Of a stretch of 64,000 bases of DNA, positions 1-9,131 are shown one piece after another. Under the pieces are notes generated by a model that saw only the letters and a program-made list of their open reading frames with translations, had not been told where the DNA came from and searched no databases. The stretch's first letter is position 1. Each line of letters starts with the position of its first letter. The DNA is from Streptomyces catenulae (GTDB lineage Bacteria; Actinomycetota; Actinomycetes; Streptomycetales; Streptomycetaceae). A program made the position numbers and the translations under genes. Location of the stretch: positions 1-64,000 of the forward strand of contig NZ_JODY01000014.1 in NCBI RefSeq assembly GCF_000718015.1. The letters run 5' to 3'.

Positions 1-171
1 ACGCGCATGATCAGAACGCGTGAGGTAGTGCAGACGCGCCATCAAACCACGACGAACGGAAACAGGCGTGGCGATGAATCCGGCTAGCTTGTCGAGCTGA
101 CGCGCAACCGCCTCATAACCCTTGACGCCCCGGGCGCCGAACTTACCGAACTCAATATTCCTATCCGGCAC
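1..171 (-). CDS. Partial unrecognised protein, N-terminal 57 residues
   Basis: The gene starts at a GTG (169-171) and runs off the left edge of the window. A GGAGGGGG ribosome binding site lies about 8 bases upstream of the GTG, and a plausible promoter lies upstream of that, so the start is well supported. The visible peptide begins MPDRNIEFGKFGARG and continues with an amphipathic, Arg/Lys-rich stretch (AVARQLDKLAGF, then RRGLMARLHYL), consistent with a helical DNA-binding or replication-linked protein. I cannot name the family from 57 residues. The region is less GC-rich than the rest of the window, which fits an accessory or mobile segment continuing to the left. What is seen is the reading frame and RBS; the functional class is a guess. 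Confidence 0.6.
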   Translation of the reverse strand, partial: MPDRNIEFGKFGARGVKGYEAVARQLDKLAGFIATPVSVRRGLMARLHYLTRSDHAR

Positions 172-190
172 CTGGCACCCCCTCCAGCAC

Positions 191-219
191 TCGATATCAC
201 TCCCCACATTCTACGTCAA
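191..219 (-). promoter_or_regulatory. Putative sigma-70-type promoter of the partial gene
   Basis: On the minus strand a TTGACG -35 (214-219) and TATCGA -10 (191-196) are separated by 17 bases, about 20 bases upstream of the GTG start at 171. Spacing and -35 match the vegetative consensus; the last -10 base does not. Confidence 0.45.
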
Positions 220-414
220 AAGCAGGCGGCACGAGGAATTAGCGTGTGCCTGCGCTAAGTATGATGGTCTGCCGGAGATCGCGGGAAAGCGCCTAAGAAT
301 CTGAATGCCGAAGTGGCCATGCCATAGCCAGACGCCCCGGCGGTGGGTAGCGCCTGGCCCTGGGGTGCGCAGGGCTCCGTGGGTTGTGGAGCGGGGGTTC
401 GCTCTACGGGTGGG

Positions 415-861
415 TCAGTGCCTGCCTCGGTCGGTGTTTCTTGCTGTTGTCAGCCAGTTGGTGAGGAGCTTGTACCAGCGGTTGTTGTCGGTGCGTTCGG
501 TGAACCAGCGGTGGTTCAGTAGCAGGTAGATCTCCGTGCCGCTGGTGCGGTGCAGGATTACTGGAGCGCCTGCCTTTTTGAGGCCGCCGCCGAGGAACCG
601 TCCGTAGAGTTCGGTGAATTCGTTGCTGATCGAGTCGATTTCGCGGGGAAAGAGTGTGACGTAGTCGGCGTTGTCCCATCCGGTCAGCACCAGCCGGTTG
701 TTGTAGAGGGTCGCCGTTCCGCGCCGGGGGAAGAGTGCTCGCTGGTTGATGATTGCCTTGGCTCGACCGCCGACGCCGGTGTCCGCAAGGTCTTCGGCGG
801 TTGCGCCGAAGTAGTTGTCCTTCGCCAGCAGGACATCAGGGTTCGTATTGCTGTGTGTCAT
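415..861 (-). CDS. Small PH-like hypothetical protein
   Basis: A 148-residue protein whose ATG (859-861) was preferred over longer in-frame extensions because the upstream peptide is His/Pro/Arg-rich low-complexity sequence. The N-terminal part (MTHSNTNPDVLLAKDNYFG) leads into alternating beta-like stretches (TATLYNNRLVLTGW, then VTLFPREIDSI) and a C-terminal helix with several Trp/Leu residues (RWYKLLTNWL). This is the pattern of a GRAM/PH-like fold, in which a small beta barrel is capped by a helix, but no catalytic motif is visible. No signal peptide or membrane segment is present. It stands alone, with about 240 non-coding bases on its 3' side and about 290 on its 5' side. Function unknown. 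Confidence 0.6.
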   Translation of the reverse strand: MTHSNTNPDVLLAKDNYFGATAEDLADTGVGGRAKAIINQRALFPRRGTATLYNNRLVLTGWDNADYVTLFPREIDSISNEFTELYGRFLGGGLKKAGAPVILHRTSGTEIYLLLNHRWFTERTDNNRWYKLLTNWLTTARNTDRGRH

Positions 862-1154
862 GTGCCCAGTCTCGATCCGGTGAGGGTGGTGACGCATTGG
901 GCCATGGGATAGTTCGCTTCGCCTTTGGTAGCGCGGTGCGACGACCTTGGTAGCGTTCCCCAGCTCGGCTATGGAGTCGTCAGCGGCGTGGTGAGGCGGC
1001 TGCGGGTGATTGTCGACGGGAGGGGCAACTTCCTGCTGGCGGGGCCGGTAAGTCAAGACGCTGTGCCTGTTGACCTGCGGTCCGATTCTTTTTCGGCAAC
1101 TGTGCCTGGAAGGCCCACAGTTCTGGATTTCGGCTACCTCTACTGATCAGGCCG

Positions 1155-1886
1155 TCAGTCCAGTTCTGCGTCGTGGGTGAGTAGGGCGAGTTGTACTCGG
1201 TTGTTGAGTTCCAGGTGGTTGAGGAGGCGGGTGATGTGTGCTTTGACGGTGGCCACGCTCACGTAGAGTTCTGTGCCGATTTCGGCGTTGGTTTTACCTC
1301 GCGCCACGGCGAGGGCTACTTGGCGTTCGCGTTCGGAGAGCTTTGCCAGTTGGGCGCGGGCGGTGTTGCGGGCGTGGTCTCGGGCGGTGTCGGCGGTGTG
1401 GGGGGTGAGGCGGTCGATGAGTTGTCGGGTGACGGTGGGTGAGAGCATCGGTTCTCCGTCGGCCACTCGTCGTACGGCCTCGACGATCCGTTCCGGTGGT
1501 GTCTGTTTCAGCAGGAAGCCGGCGGCTCCGGCGCGTAGGGCGCGTAGTACGTGTTCGTCGGTGTCGAAGGTGGTGAGGACGATGATTTCGGGGGCGTTCG
1601 GGCGGCTGCGGAGTTGTTCGGTGGCGGCCAGGCCGTCGACGCGGGGCATGCGGATGTCCATCAGGACCACGTCGGGGGTGTGGTTGCTGACGGCGGCGAT
1701 CGCCTCGGCGCCGTCGGTGGCCTGGCCGACGGTGGTGATGTCTGGTGCGCCGCCCAGCATGGTGTCGAGTGCGACGAGGACCAGGGGGTCGTCGTCGACG
1801 ATGAGGACGCGCACCGGGTTGTCGCGTCTGTTGTGAGTGTCGGCCCTGTGGTCGGGGGCGGGTGTCGGGGGGTGGGGGCTGTTCAT
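1155..1886 (-). CDS. NarL/LuxR-family response regulator
   Basis: A 243-residue response regulator. The receiver domain spans roughly residues 25-145: VRVLIVDDD carries the acidic pocket, Asp77 in LMDIRMP is the phospho-acceptor, and FLLKQ holds the conserved Lys. The C-terminal LuxR-type helix-turn-helix (about 183-235) contains LSEREREV-type and TVKAHITRLL motifs. The ATG overlaps the last bases of the upstream histidine kinase gene as ATGA, so the two are translationally coupled and form a cognate pair. The signal and regulon cannot be read from the sequence. Codons end in T and G more often than in the biosynthetic cluster further right. A type-B carboxylesterase is divergently transcribed from the pair and could be a target, but nothing in the sequence proves it. 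Confidence 0.93.
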   Translation of the reverse strand: MNSPHPPTPAPDHRADTHNRRDNPVRVLIVDDDPLVLVALDTMLGGAPDITTVGQATDGAEAIAAVSNHTPDVVLMDIRMPRVDGLAATEQLRSRPNAPEIIVLTTFDTDEHVLRALRAGAAGFLLKQTPPERIVEAVRRVADGEPMLSPTVTRQLIDRLTPHTADTARDHARNTARAQLAKLSERERQVALAVARGKTNAEIGTELYVSVATVKAHITRLLNHLELNNRVQLALLTHDAELD

Positions 1887-3151
1887 GGTGTCCACGGTAG
1901 CCAGGCCCATAGGCGGAACTCGCCGGTCGCGGTGCGGCCGTGTTCCAGGCTGCCGCCGGTGAGGTCGATCCGTTCGGCCAGTCCTGCCAGGCCGGTGCCG
2001 GAGCCGGGGACGGCGTTGTGGTGGCTGCCCGGTGTGGGGAGGGGGTTGTGTACCTCGATGGTCAGGCCCTGCCCGGGGGCTCCTTCCGTTCTGAGTCGTA
2101 CCGGTGCGTGGCCTGCGTGTTTGCGGGCGTTGGTGAGGGCTTCTTGGACGATGCGGTAGGCGGTGCGGCCCAGTGCCGGGGGTGTGGTCGTGGCGTCGTC
2201 GTCCGTTATCCGGTGGGTGAGGTGGATGGTGAGGCCGGCTTGGCGTACTTCGTCCACGAGGCGGGGGAGGTCGGCGAGGGTGGGTTGGGGGGTGACGCCG
2301 TTCGTTTCTTCTGTGCCGTCCGGTGTGCGCAGCAGGCCGATCACTTCGCGTAGGTCGCAGAGGGATTGGTGGGCGCTGGCGCGGATGGTGCGTACGGCGG
2401 TCTGGATTTTTTCGGCGGGGGCGTCCGGGCGGTATTCGAGGGCTCCGGCGTGCATGGTGAGCAGGGAGAGTCGGTGTGCCAGGACGTCGTGCATTTCTCG
2501 TGCGATGCGTTCTCGTTCGAGGCGTCGTCCTTGTTCGACGCGGAGTTGTTGTTCGGCTTCGGCTCGTCGGGCGCGTTCGGTGAGGGCCAGTACGAGTTGT
2601 CGGCGGGCCCGTATCGCCATGCCCCAGCCGGTGGCGGCGAGGCACAGAAGTGTGGTGGCGCCGACGCTGGCCCAGTAGGTCTGTGGGGTGTGAGGGCTCG
2701 GTGGGGTGATGAGGTATTGGGCGGGGGCGCTGGCTACCGCCAGTGCGGTGAGGGCGGTGGTTGTCGGTGTGCGTCGGTGTACGGCTGCGGTGAGGAGGGC
2801 GATGGCGGAGGCTCCGGCGGTGGTGGGGAGCCATACGGAGGCGGCGATGAGTACGGCGGCGAGGGTGGTGGGCCAGCGGCGTCGCCACCAGAGCGCCGTG
2901 CTGGCTGCGGCTCCGAGTACGAGTGGGGCGTGGGGGTGTGGTGGGTGGTGGGTGATGTCCATCAGCCACCAGGTCAGGGTGGCGCTGGCGGTGGCGGCGA
3001 TGTAGCAGGTTGTGTCGGTGAGCCAGTCGCGGGCTGTGCGCCGGGGGTGCCGTGGTGGGCCGCTTGCGGGGTCCGGGGTGAGGCCGGACGGGAGCAGTCC
3101 TGGGTGGTCGGGTCCCAGGCCGTCACGGGTGGGGGGCGTGCGGGGGAACAT
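1883..3151 (-). CDS. NarL-family sensor histidine kinase
   Basis: A 422-residue membrane kinase of the HisKA_3 / HPK7 type. The N-terminal third is hydrophobic and alternates with short loops (from YIAATASATLTWWLMD to a stretch near residues 150-165), indicating about five or six membrane segments with no large extracellular sensor domain. The dimerisation motif REMHDVLAHRLSLL contains the phospho-accepting His at about residue 221. The C-terminal HATPase domain keeps the G-box GTGLAGLAERI. I chose the ATG at 3149-3151; an in-frame GTG three codons upstream (3158-3160) is possible because neither has a strong ribosome binding site. The gene overlaps the response regulator by 4 bases. Confidence 0.92.
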   Translation of the reverse strand: MFPRTPPTRDGLGPDHPGLLPSGLTPDPASGPPRHPRRTARDWLTDTTCYIAATASATLTWWLMDITHHPPHPHAPLVLGAAASTALWWRRRWPTTLAAVLIAASVWLPTTAGASAIALLTAAVHRRTPTTTALTALAVASAPAQYLITPPSPHTPQTYWASVGATTLLCLAATGWGMAIRARRQLVLALTERARRAEAEQQLRVEQGRRLERERIAREMHDVLAHRLSLLTMHAGALEYRPDAPAEKIQTAVRTIRASAHQSLCDLREVIGLLRTPDGTEETNGVTPQPTLADLPRLVDEVRQAGLTIHLTHRITDDDATTTPPALGRTAYRIVQEALTNARKHAGHAPVRLRTEGAPGQGLTIEVHNPLPTPGSHHNAVPGSGTGLAGLAERIDLTGGSLEHGRTATGEFRLWAWLPWTP

Positions 3152-3391
3152 GGTCTTCACGCTACGTGGTGGGTTGTCGCCGTGGCAGCGTCGGAAGTCG
3201 CGTGGTTCGTGTGGGGGTGTCGACCTTCGGCCAGTGGTTGTCGCCGGGGGTGTATCGGGGTGAGCGCATCGGGTGATGCGGGCGGGGTGCGTTGCGGGGT
3301 TGGTTGGTGAGGTGTCGAGGGGTCGGTGGTGGTGCGCCGCCTGCCGGTTTCCTCTCTCTGCTTTTCCTCCTTCTGGCTTCCGAGGTTGCTC

Positions 3392-5143
3392 ATGGCCAAC
3401 GGTGTGTTGCGATGGGTTGGCGCTGTGCTGGCGTTGGCCGGGCTGGTTCTGTTGTGTGGCGTGGCGCCGGGTGGGGCGGGGGCGGGCGGGGCTTCTGTGT
3501 CCCGTTCTGGTGGTGGTGTGGTGGTGAGGACGGATCGCGGGGTGGTGCGTGGTGCCGTGGTCGGGGGTGTCCGTGTCTTTCAGGGGATTCCGTATGCCCG
3601 TCCGCCGGTGGGGGCGTTGCGCTGGCGGGAGCCGCGTCCGGTGGTTGCCTGGCGTGGTGTGCGGGATGCGACCCGTCCTGGTGATCGGTGTGCGCAGTTG
3701 GGGGCGGATGGCCGGTTGGTTTCCCGTTCGTCCGAGGATTGCCTCTATCTGAACGTGACCGCGCCGCGTGGTGGCGGTGCTGTGGGTCGGTCCGGTGGTC
3801 GTCTTCGTGCGGGTGCGGGTGAGTACGGCTTTCGGCGTCCGGTGGTTGTGTTCTTGCATGGTGGTGCGTTCAGTTCTGGTGCGGGCAGTGATTACGGTGC
3901 GCGTCGTTTGGCCGTCGAGGGTGGGGTGGTTGTGGTCACCGTCAATTCGCGGTTGGGGGTCTTCGGGTATTTCGGCCACCGGGGGTTGGTCGGGTCGGGG
4001 ACGTTCGGTCTCGTTGATCAGCAGGCGGCGTTGCGTTGGGTCCGGGACAACGCGGTGGCGTTCGGTGGGGATCCGCGCAGGGTTACGTTGGCCGGTCAGT
4101 CGTCGGGGGGTGCGGGTGTCTGTGGTCAGCTTGTTTCCCCGGCTGCTCGTGGGTTGTTTCAGCGGGCTGTTGTGCAGAGCGGTTCCTGTGCGCAGAACTG
4201 GCCGGGTGGGGTGATGACGCCTGGTGGTGAGCCGTTGTCCTATTGGGCGCCGCGCTCGGTTGTCGATGCCCGCGGGCGGCAGGCTGCGGTGCGGTTGGGG
4301 TGTGGGGCAGGGCGTCGGGGTGGTGTGCGTGGGGACCGTGCGGTGGTGGCGTGTCTGCGTCGGGTCACCGATCTGCCGCGGCTGTTGGGTGAGAACGGCG
4401 GTTTTCTGCGTCTCGCTTTTCGTACTCCGGCGCTTCCGCTCGATCCGATGACGGCGCTGCGGCGTGGTCGGTTCAACCGTGTTCCTGTGCTTCAGGGCAA
4501 TACGCGCGACGAGCACCGGGTGTTCGCGGCGCTTTTCGATGACGGGCGGATCACTCCGGGGCGTTATCGTGCTTTGCTCGGCGCGGTGTTCGGTCCGCAG
4601 TTGGCTGATCGGGTGCGGCGTGTATATCCGGTGGGGGCGTACGTCGGTGAGGCTCGTCGTAGTCGTTTCCGTTGGCCGGCGACGCTGGCTTGGGCGGCGG
4701 TCGGTACGGATCGTGGGTGGGTCTGTCCGACGCTCGCCGCCGATCGGCTTCTGGCGCGTCAGGTTTCTGTTTACAGTTATGAGTTCGCCGATCTGAAGGC
4801 GCCGGATATGACCGGGATTCCTGCCCCGGGCTTTCCTTCTGGGGCGGGGCACGGGTCGGAGTTGCCGTACCTGTTCGATCTCGGGGGTTCCTGGCACCGT
4901 CTCGATGCGTCGCAGCGGCGTCTGGCGGGCCGGATGGTCGGCTACTGGGCGCGGTTCGCCCGTACCGGTGACCCCAACGGTCCTGGGCTGCCCGGCTGGG
5001 AGCCGTTCACCGGGTCCGCCGCGCACGGCGGCACTCTGTCTCTGGGTCCGGGGGCGCCGGGTGGTCGTGGCGGCATCGCGCCGGTCGATGCCGCTGCCGA
5101 GCACCATTGCGGTTTCTGGCGGGCGGTCGGTGCGACGGGCTGA
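3392..5143 (+). CDS. Exported type-B carboxylesterase
   Basis: An alpha/beta-hydrolase of the type-B carboxylesterase/cholinesterase family, 583 residues, slightly longer than the usual 500-550. The N-terminus is a Sec signal peptide: a short charged start, then VLALAGLVLLCGVAP and an Ala/Gly-rich cleavage region. The EDCLYLNV signature, the oxyanion HGGAF motif and the nucleophile elbow GQSSGG (Ser near residue 237) are intact. The acidic residue lies in RDEHRVF and the His in AGHGSELPY. The ATG at 3392 was chosen because GAGG sits just upstream and the signal peptide starts there. It probably hydrolyses small esters outside the cell. A second, cytoplasmic relative follows 210 bases downstream, and the promoter region is shared with the divergent two-component system. 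Confidence 0.92.
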   Translation: MANGVLRWVGAVLALAGLVLLCGVAPGGAGAGGASVSRSGGGVVVRTDRGVVRGAVVGGVRVFQGIPYARPPVGALRWREPRPVVAWRGVRDATRPGDRCAQLGADGRLVSRSSEDCLYLNVTAPRGGGAVGRSGGRLRAGAGEYGFRRPVVVFLHGGAFSSGAGSDYGARRLAVEGGVVVVTVNSRLGVFGYFGHRGLVGSGTFGLVDQQAALRWVRDNAVAFGGDPRRVTLAGQSSGGAGVCGQLVSPAARGLFQRAVVQSGSCAQNWPGGVMTPGGEPLSYWAPRSVVDARGRQAAVRLGCGAGRRGGVRGDRAVVACLRRVTDLPRLLGENGGFLRLAFRTPALPLDPMTALRRGRFNRVPVLQGNTRDEHRVFAALFDDGRITPGRYRALLGAVFGPQLADRVRRVYPVGAYVGEARRSRFRWPATLAWAAVGTDRGWVCPTLAADRLLARQVSVYSYEFADLKAPDMTGIPAPGFPSGAGHGSELPYLFDLGGSWHRLDASQRRLAGRMVGYWARFARTGDPNGPGLPGWEPFTGSAAHGGTLSLGPGAPGGRGGIAPVDAAAEHHCGFWRAVGATG

Positions 5144-5159
5144 GGTGCTGGTGGTGGGA

Positions 5160-5181
5160 GGGGCTGTCCTCAATCAGCCCC
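5160..5181 (+). terminator. Weak stem-loop after the exported esterase
   Basis: GGGGCTG and CAGCCCC form a 7-bp stem around an 8-base loop, 16 bases after the esterase stop. There is no clear U-tract. Confidence 0.35.
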
Positions 5182-5353
5182 GCTTCAAGGGCTGGCTGGC
5201 CGGTAAGGGGTGGCCCGACGGTCATGCTGAACAGTTCGGGCACGGGTCCCGTTAAGGGTTGTCCCGCGCGCTGCCTGTTCAAATGGTGAGTGTGCAGGCG
5301 TAGTTGGTGCGCGGGGGAATGCGACCGTCCTGGATTGTGGTGGAGGGGATGGC

Positions 5354-6865
5354 ATGGGTGCGGCAGCGGACCACCCCCGGGTGGGTACGGCGGAGGGTGT
5401 GGTCGAGGGGCGTTGGCGTGCGGGGAGGGCGGAGTTCCGGGGTGTTTCCTACGCCCGGTCCCTCGTGGGTGGGCTCCGCTTCGCCGCGCCCGCGCCGCCG
5501 GGGTCCTGGGACGGTACGCGGCAGGCTGCCGAGTTCGGGCCGGTGCCTCCGCAGTCCGGGCCGGTTCAGGCCGAGTCGGCGCACGGGACCGATTGGCTGA
5601 CGCTCAACGTCTCCACTCCGGACCCGGGTGCGGCGGGTCTGCCGGTGGTGGTGTGGATCCCCGGTGGGGCGTATCTCACCGGGGTGGGGAGCGACCCGGT
5701 GTACGACGCCGCGCGGCTGTGCCGGGCCGGGCTCGTCGTCGTGACCGTCAACTATCGGGTCGGCGTCGAGGGGTTCGTCCACCTGGCAGGCGCTCCGGCC
5801 AACCGGGGGCTTCTCGACCAGATCGCCGCGCTCGAATGGGTGCAGCGCAACATCGGCCGGTTCGGGGGTGATCCTTCGCTGGTCACGGTGGCCGGGCAGT
5901 CCGCGGGGGCGGGGTCGGTCGCCGCGCTGTTGACGGTGCGGTCGGCGCGGGGGCTGTTCCGGCGGGCCGTCGCCCACTCGGTGCCGGGCAGCCACATCAC
6001 GCCCGCGCTGGCCGCAGAGGTGGCTGCCGCGCTCGCGGGCCGGTTCGGGGTGGCGCCCACCGTCGATGCCCTGAGCGAGGTCGATCCGTGGCGGCTGGCC
6101 GATGAGCTCACCGCGTTCGGCGCGGACCTGGCGGGCGATCGCGGGCGCTGGGGTCGGCTGGCTCAGCTGGGGGTGGCCGTCTGTCCTGTGGTGGGCACCG
6201 ATGTCCTGCCGGAGACGCCGTGGTCCGCGTTGGCCGGGGGCCGCGCGGACGGCGTCGAGCTTCTCGTCGGGCACACGCGGGACGAGTTCCGGCTCTTCTC
6301 CGTGATGGCCGGGCGGTACGGGTCCTTCACCGACGACGACGCCCGGAGGGCCCTCGACCTGTTCGCCCCGGGACCGCACGGAGCGGCTGCCTACCGGGCC
6401 GCTTCCCCCGGTGCCTCGGCGAGTGAGTTGCTGGAGTCGGTGGAATCCGATGCGCTGTTCCGGATGCCGTCCCTCCAGCTGGCTCAGGCCAACGCGGTGG
6501 CCGGCGGTACGTCGTACCTCTTCGAACTCTGCTTGGCCTCGACGACGTCCGGCGGTGTCCTGGGGGCTTGCCACAGTCTCGATGTGCCCCTCGCCTTCGG
6601 CACGTTGGACAGTCCCACCGGCAGAGGCGTGTTCGGCGACGTCCCCGGTCCTGCGGCTCTCCGTGTCTCCCGGGAGATCGGAGCCGCGTGGGCCCGGTTC
6701 GCCCGCACCGGCGATCCCGGTTGGGCGGCGTACCACCCCGAGCGGCGGCTGACCCGCGTCCTGGACACCGAGTCGGCAACGGTGCCCTATCCCGAAGAGG
6801 TCTCCCGGCAGATCTGGGAGGGGCAGGCTCCGGTCCCGTTCGATGTCGCCGTGGGGCGGGGGTGA
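5354..6865 (+). CDS. Cytoplasmic type-B carboxylesterase
   Basis: A 503-residue carboxylesterase/para-nitrobenzyl-esterase-like alpha/beta-hydrolase. It lacks a signal peptide, unlike the esterase just upstream. The oxyanion-hole segment PGGAYLTG, the nucleophile elbow GQSAGAG (Ser183), the acidic residue in TRDEFRLF and the His in GACHSLDVPL are all in the expected order. The ATG at 5354 follows a strong GGAGGGG ribosome binding site at 6-base spacing. The two esterases share family but not compartment, and this one uses more C-ending codons, so they look like separate acquisitions or an old duplication rather than a recent tandem copy. Substrate unknown. Confidence 0.92.
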   Translation: MGAAADHPRVGTAEGVVEGRWRAGRAEFRGVSYARSLVGGLRFAAPAPPGSWDGTRQAAEFGPVPPQSGPVQAESAHGTDWLTLNVSTPDPGAAGLPVVVWIPGGAYLTGVGSDPVYDAARLCRAGLVVVTVNYRVGVEGFVHLAGAPANRGLLDQIAALEWVQRNIGRFGGDPSLVTVAGQSAGAGSVAALLTVRSARGLFRRAVAHSVPGSHITPALAAEVAAALAGRFGVAPTVDALSEVDPWRLADELTAFGADLAGDRGRWGRLAQLGVAVCPVVGTDVLPETPWSALAGGRADGVELLVGHTRDEFRLFSVMAGRYGSFTDDDARRALDLFAPGPHGAAAYRAASPGASASELLESVESDALFRMPSLQLAQANAVAGGTSYLFELCLASTTSGGVLGACHSLDVPLAFGTLDSPTGRGVFGDVPGPAALRVSREIGAAWARFARTGDPGWAAYHPERRLTRVLDTESATVPYPEEVSRQIWEGQAPVPFDVAVGRG

Positions 6866-7547
6866 TGGTCGTCCGGCGTTGAGGGGCCAGCGTCGGCTTC
6901 CCGGCCCAGGAAGGGCCCCGCGGGGGTGCCTGTGCGGTGGTCCGGCCAGGCGGAGGGGGTGGTGGGGCGGGCAGGCGGCGGTGCGGGGAGTGCTGAGCGC
7001 GGCGCGTGGACGGCAGCGCGGCACGGCGTGGAGCAGCCGTCGGGCGGCCGCTGAGCGCCGCAGCGGGCAGCGGGGCGGGCCATGGATAGAGGGACGAGGC
7101 ACGGAGCCGGGCCCCGTGTAGGAGTAGGCGCGGTCGTCGCCCTGCACATCCATGGCCGGAAAGTGACTAACGCCGACCCCACGGTCACATCAAGCCGTCC
7201 GATACGTCCCGATTTAGGGCTGAAATGTGAGGGCAGGCACGGGACCCCCGTCACACCGGAAGCCGGGTAGTAGGGGGCATCGGCATCAGGAGCGCCCTGT
7301 GCGCCGTTGTCCGATTTCTCCTGCTATTTGGGGTCGTAGGTCACATGTTTGCGCTTGGTGGCGGGCCTCCCGCAACGTGGTGGACGTACCGGGGAGCCGA
7401 GCGCCGGACCGGGCGGACGAACACTCCGCCTGTGCCTGACCCGGCCCCACGACGCGACAGCCGCGTCGAGCACGCACCGGAGCGTGCGTGCCGCCGACCC
7501 TCTGTCGGCCTCCCCACGAGATGTCCCCCGAATGGAGAGGTACGCCC
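6866..7547. other. 682-base intergenic region
   Basis: No convincing gene. The first 200 bases are extremely GC-rich. The last 350 bases, from about 7160, are the likely promoter and 5' leader of the secreted transglycosylase-like gene. I looked for the c-di-AMP (ydaO) riboswitch common upstream of such cell-wall genes in Streptomyces and did not find its conserved blocks. Confidence 0.6.
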
Positions 7548-8108
7548 ATGACTGCCATCACCGCCACCCGCTTCCGCAAGTACACGATCGCCGGTCTCGC
7601 CACCGCAGGTGCCGCCGCGGCCGCCGTCACGCTGGCCCCGACCCCGGCGCACGCCGCCCCGGCGCACGCCCCCGCCACCGCTTCCGTCTCCGCCACCACC
7701 GTGGCGCACCAGGCCGCCAAGGCCGACGCGCAGGGCGGCGACGCCCAGCAGGTCTCGAAGCTGGTCGAGCAGGGCAAGCAGCAGCACGGCGACAACCTCG
7801 ACGGCTGGATCCGCACCGCCCTCGACGTCATGAACGCCAAGGGCATCCCCGGCTCCTACGACGGCGTCAAGAAGAACATCATCCGGGAATCCGGCGGCAA
7901 CCCCCAGGCCCAGAACAACTGGGACGTCAACGCCCAGAACGGCGTGCCGTCCAAGGGCCTGCTCCAGGTCATCCAGCCGACCTTCGACACCTACCACGTC
8001 GACGGCACCAAGGACTCGCTGACCGACCCGGTGGCCAACATCGTCGCGGCCTCCAACTACGCCGCCGACCGCTACGGCTCGATGGACAACGTCAACTCCG
8101 CCTACTGA
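7548..8108 (+). CDS. Secreted transglycosylase-SLT-like protein
   Basis: A 186-residue secreted protein. Residues 1-40 form a signal peptide (Arg/Lys start, then AGLATAGAAAAAVTLAP, then AHA cleavage motifs). The C-terminal half resembles the soluble lytic transglycosylase / resuscitation-factor-associated SLT domain of actinobacteria: IIRESGGNPQA carries the likely catalytic Glu, SKGLLQVIQPTF matches the conserved (S/M)GLxQ motif, and a short NIVAASNYAADRYGS segment closes the domain. It probably cleaves or remodels peptidoglycan outside the membrane. The ATG at 7548 follows GGAGAGG at good spacing; a longer frame from 7488 is not supported. A strong terminator stands about 85 bases after the stop. 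Confidence 0.9.
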   Translation: MTAITATRFRKYTIAGLATAGAAAAAVTLAPTPAHAAPAHAPATASVSATTVAHQAAKADAQGGDAQQVSKLVEQGKQQHGDNLDGWIRTALDVMNAKGIPGSYDGVKKNIIRESGGNPQAQNNWDVNAQNGVPSKGLLQVIQPTFDTYHVDGTKDSLTDPVANIVAASNYAADRYGSMDNVNSAY

Positions 8109-8193
8109 TCGACCCGATCGTCCCGGCGGAGCACACAGCCCGCCTGGGCCCTGGGGACAGCCGCCCCACGGAGCGGCGGGGCTCAGGACACCG

Positions 8194-8231
8194 GTGAGGC
8201 CGGGCAGGACACACCTCCTGCCCGGCCTCAC
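8194..8231 (+). terminator. Strong intrinsic terminator
   Basis: A perfect 15-bp stem (GTGAGGCCGGGCAGG paired with its complement) around an 8-base loop, followed by CCTTTCCC. It ends the transglycosylase-like transcript. Confidence 0.85.
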
Positions 8232-9131
8232 CCCTTTCCCCCAAAAGTTCGACACCTTCGACACCGTTGAGGGAGCGGTGCGCGCCCCCGGCCGCCCGGC
8301 AGACTCCGCGTGCGCCGCGGGCAATCAGCTGCGTGTGACCATTCGGGCAGAGCGAACTGCCCCTTTGTTCACCCCCTTTCCCCTTCCACGCGGACTGTTC
8401 CTGCGTCATGGTCGCGTTCTGCGACGATGCAACCCACCTCGTCCGAAGGGACCTTTCATGCGGCGCACCAGTGAGTCCCGACAGAACTCCGGCCCCCTAC
8501 GCGTGCAGGCCGGGCGGCCCGCCCCGGAAGTCCCGCCGTCACGGTCGCGGCGGAAGGACGCGTACGCCCGTCGGTGACCTGTGTGCACCGGCGGCCCCGG
8601 GGAGCGAGGGGAAGGTTCTCGTGCGGTGCGGTCGGCTCGCGGTGCGGTCGGCTCGCGGTGCGGTCGGCTCGCTGCGGTGGAGCCGTGAACCAGGGGCCGG
8701 GCGGCCAGCCCGGCGGCCCTCGTGCCGGTGCGCTCCGCCGGGCGCTCGTACGGACCCGTGGGACGGAGCCGCGGGACGGGGACGGCGTCGATGACCTGCC
8801 GTGGCGGACGCGCTACGTGACGTCGGCGTGAGCGGCGTCCTGGGCCACCCACCGGGCCTCGGTCCCGGAGCCGCTGCGCCGGGCCCGGAAAAAGGTCACG
8901 GGGCGCGGCATAGACCTCACCGTCCCCGGGGCATCCACCCCGCCAGGGGAGACGGCAACAGCATCACTTTCCACTCCGCTACCGGCGCCGGAAACCGGCG
9001 ATGCCCCTGTGCAGGTACCGGCCGATCCACCGCACCACAGGAGTTTTCCTCATATGTCCCACCGGCTTCCCGGTCCGCCGGGGAGTTGGCATCGCCCCAC
9101 TGACGACAGTGCGAACAAGGGAGAACAGCTC
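8232..9131. other. 900-base region upstream of the SARP-LysR regulator
   Basis: No gene can be supported here. Open frames on both strands are Arg/Pro-rich artefacts of high GC content. The stretch contains a threefold 16-bp tandem repeat (8625-8672) and must include the promoter of the regulator that starts at 9132. Confidence 0.5.
8625..8672. repeat. Three perfect 16-bp tandem repeats
   Basis: The unit GGTGCGGTCGGCTCGC occurs three times without mismatch (8625-8640, 8641-8656, 8657-8672). The array sits about 460 bases upstream of the regulator start. The 16-bp period differs from the 11-bp period of SARP boxes, so it may be replication slippage in GC-rich DNA. Confidence 0.85.

Noticed and set aside
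925..1146. A 73-codon plus-strand frame between the PH-like gene and the response regulator
   Set aside because: No ribosome binding site, no similarity that I recognise, and mixed composition; insufficient for a gene call.
7160..7547. Possible ydaO (c-di-AMP) riboswitch upstream of the transglycosylase-like gene
   Set aside because: Such genes often carry it in Streptomyces, but I could not find its conserved blocks in this leader.
8406..8852. A 148-codon minus-strand frame in the gap before the SARP-LysR gene
   Set aside because: Arg/Pro-rich composition, no ribosome binding site and no recognisable domain; it spans the tandem repeat.
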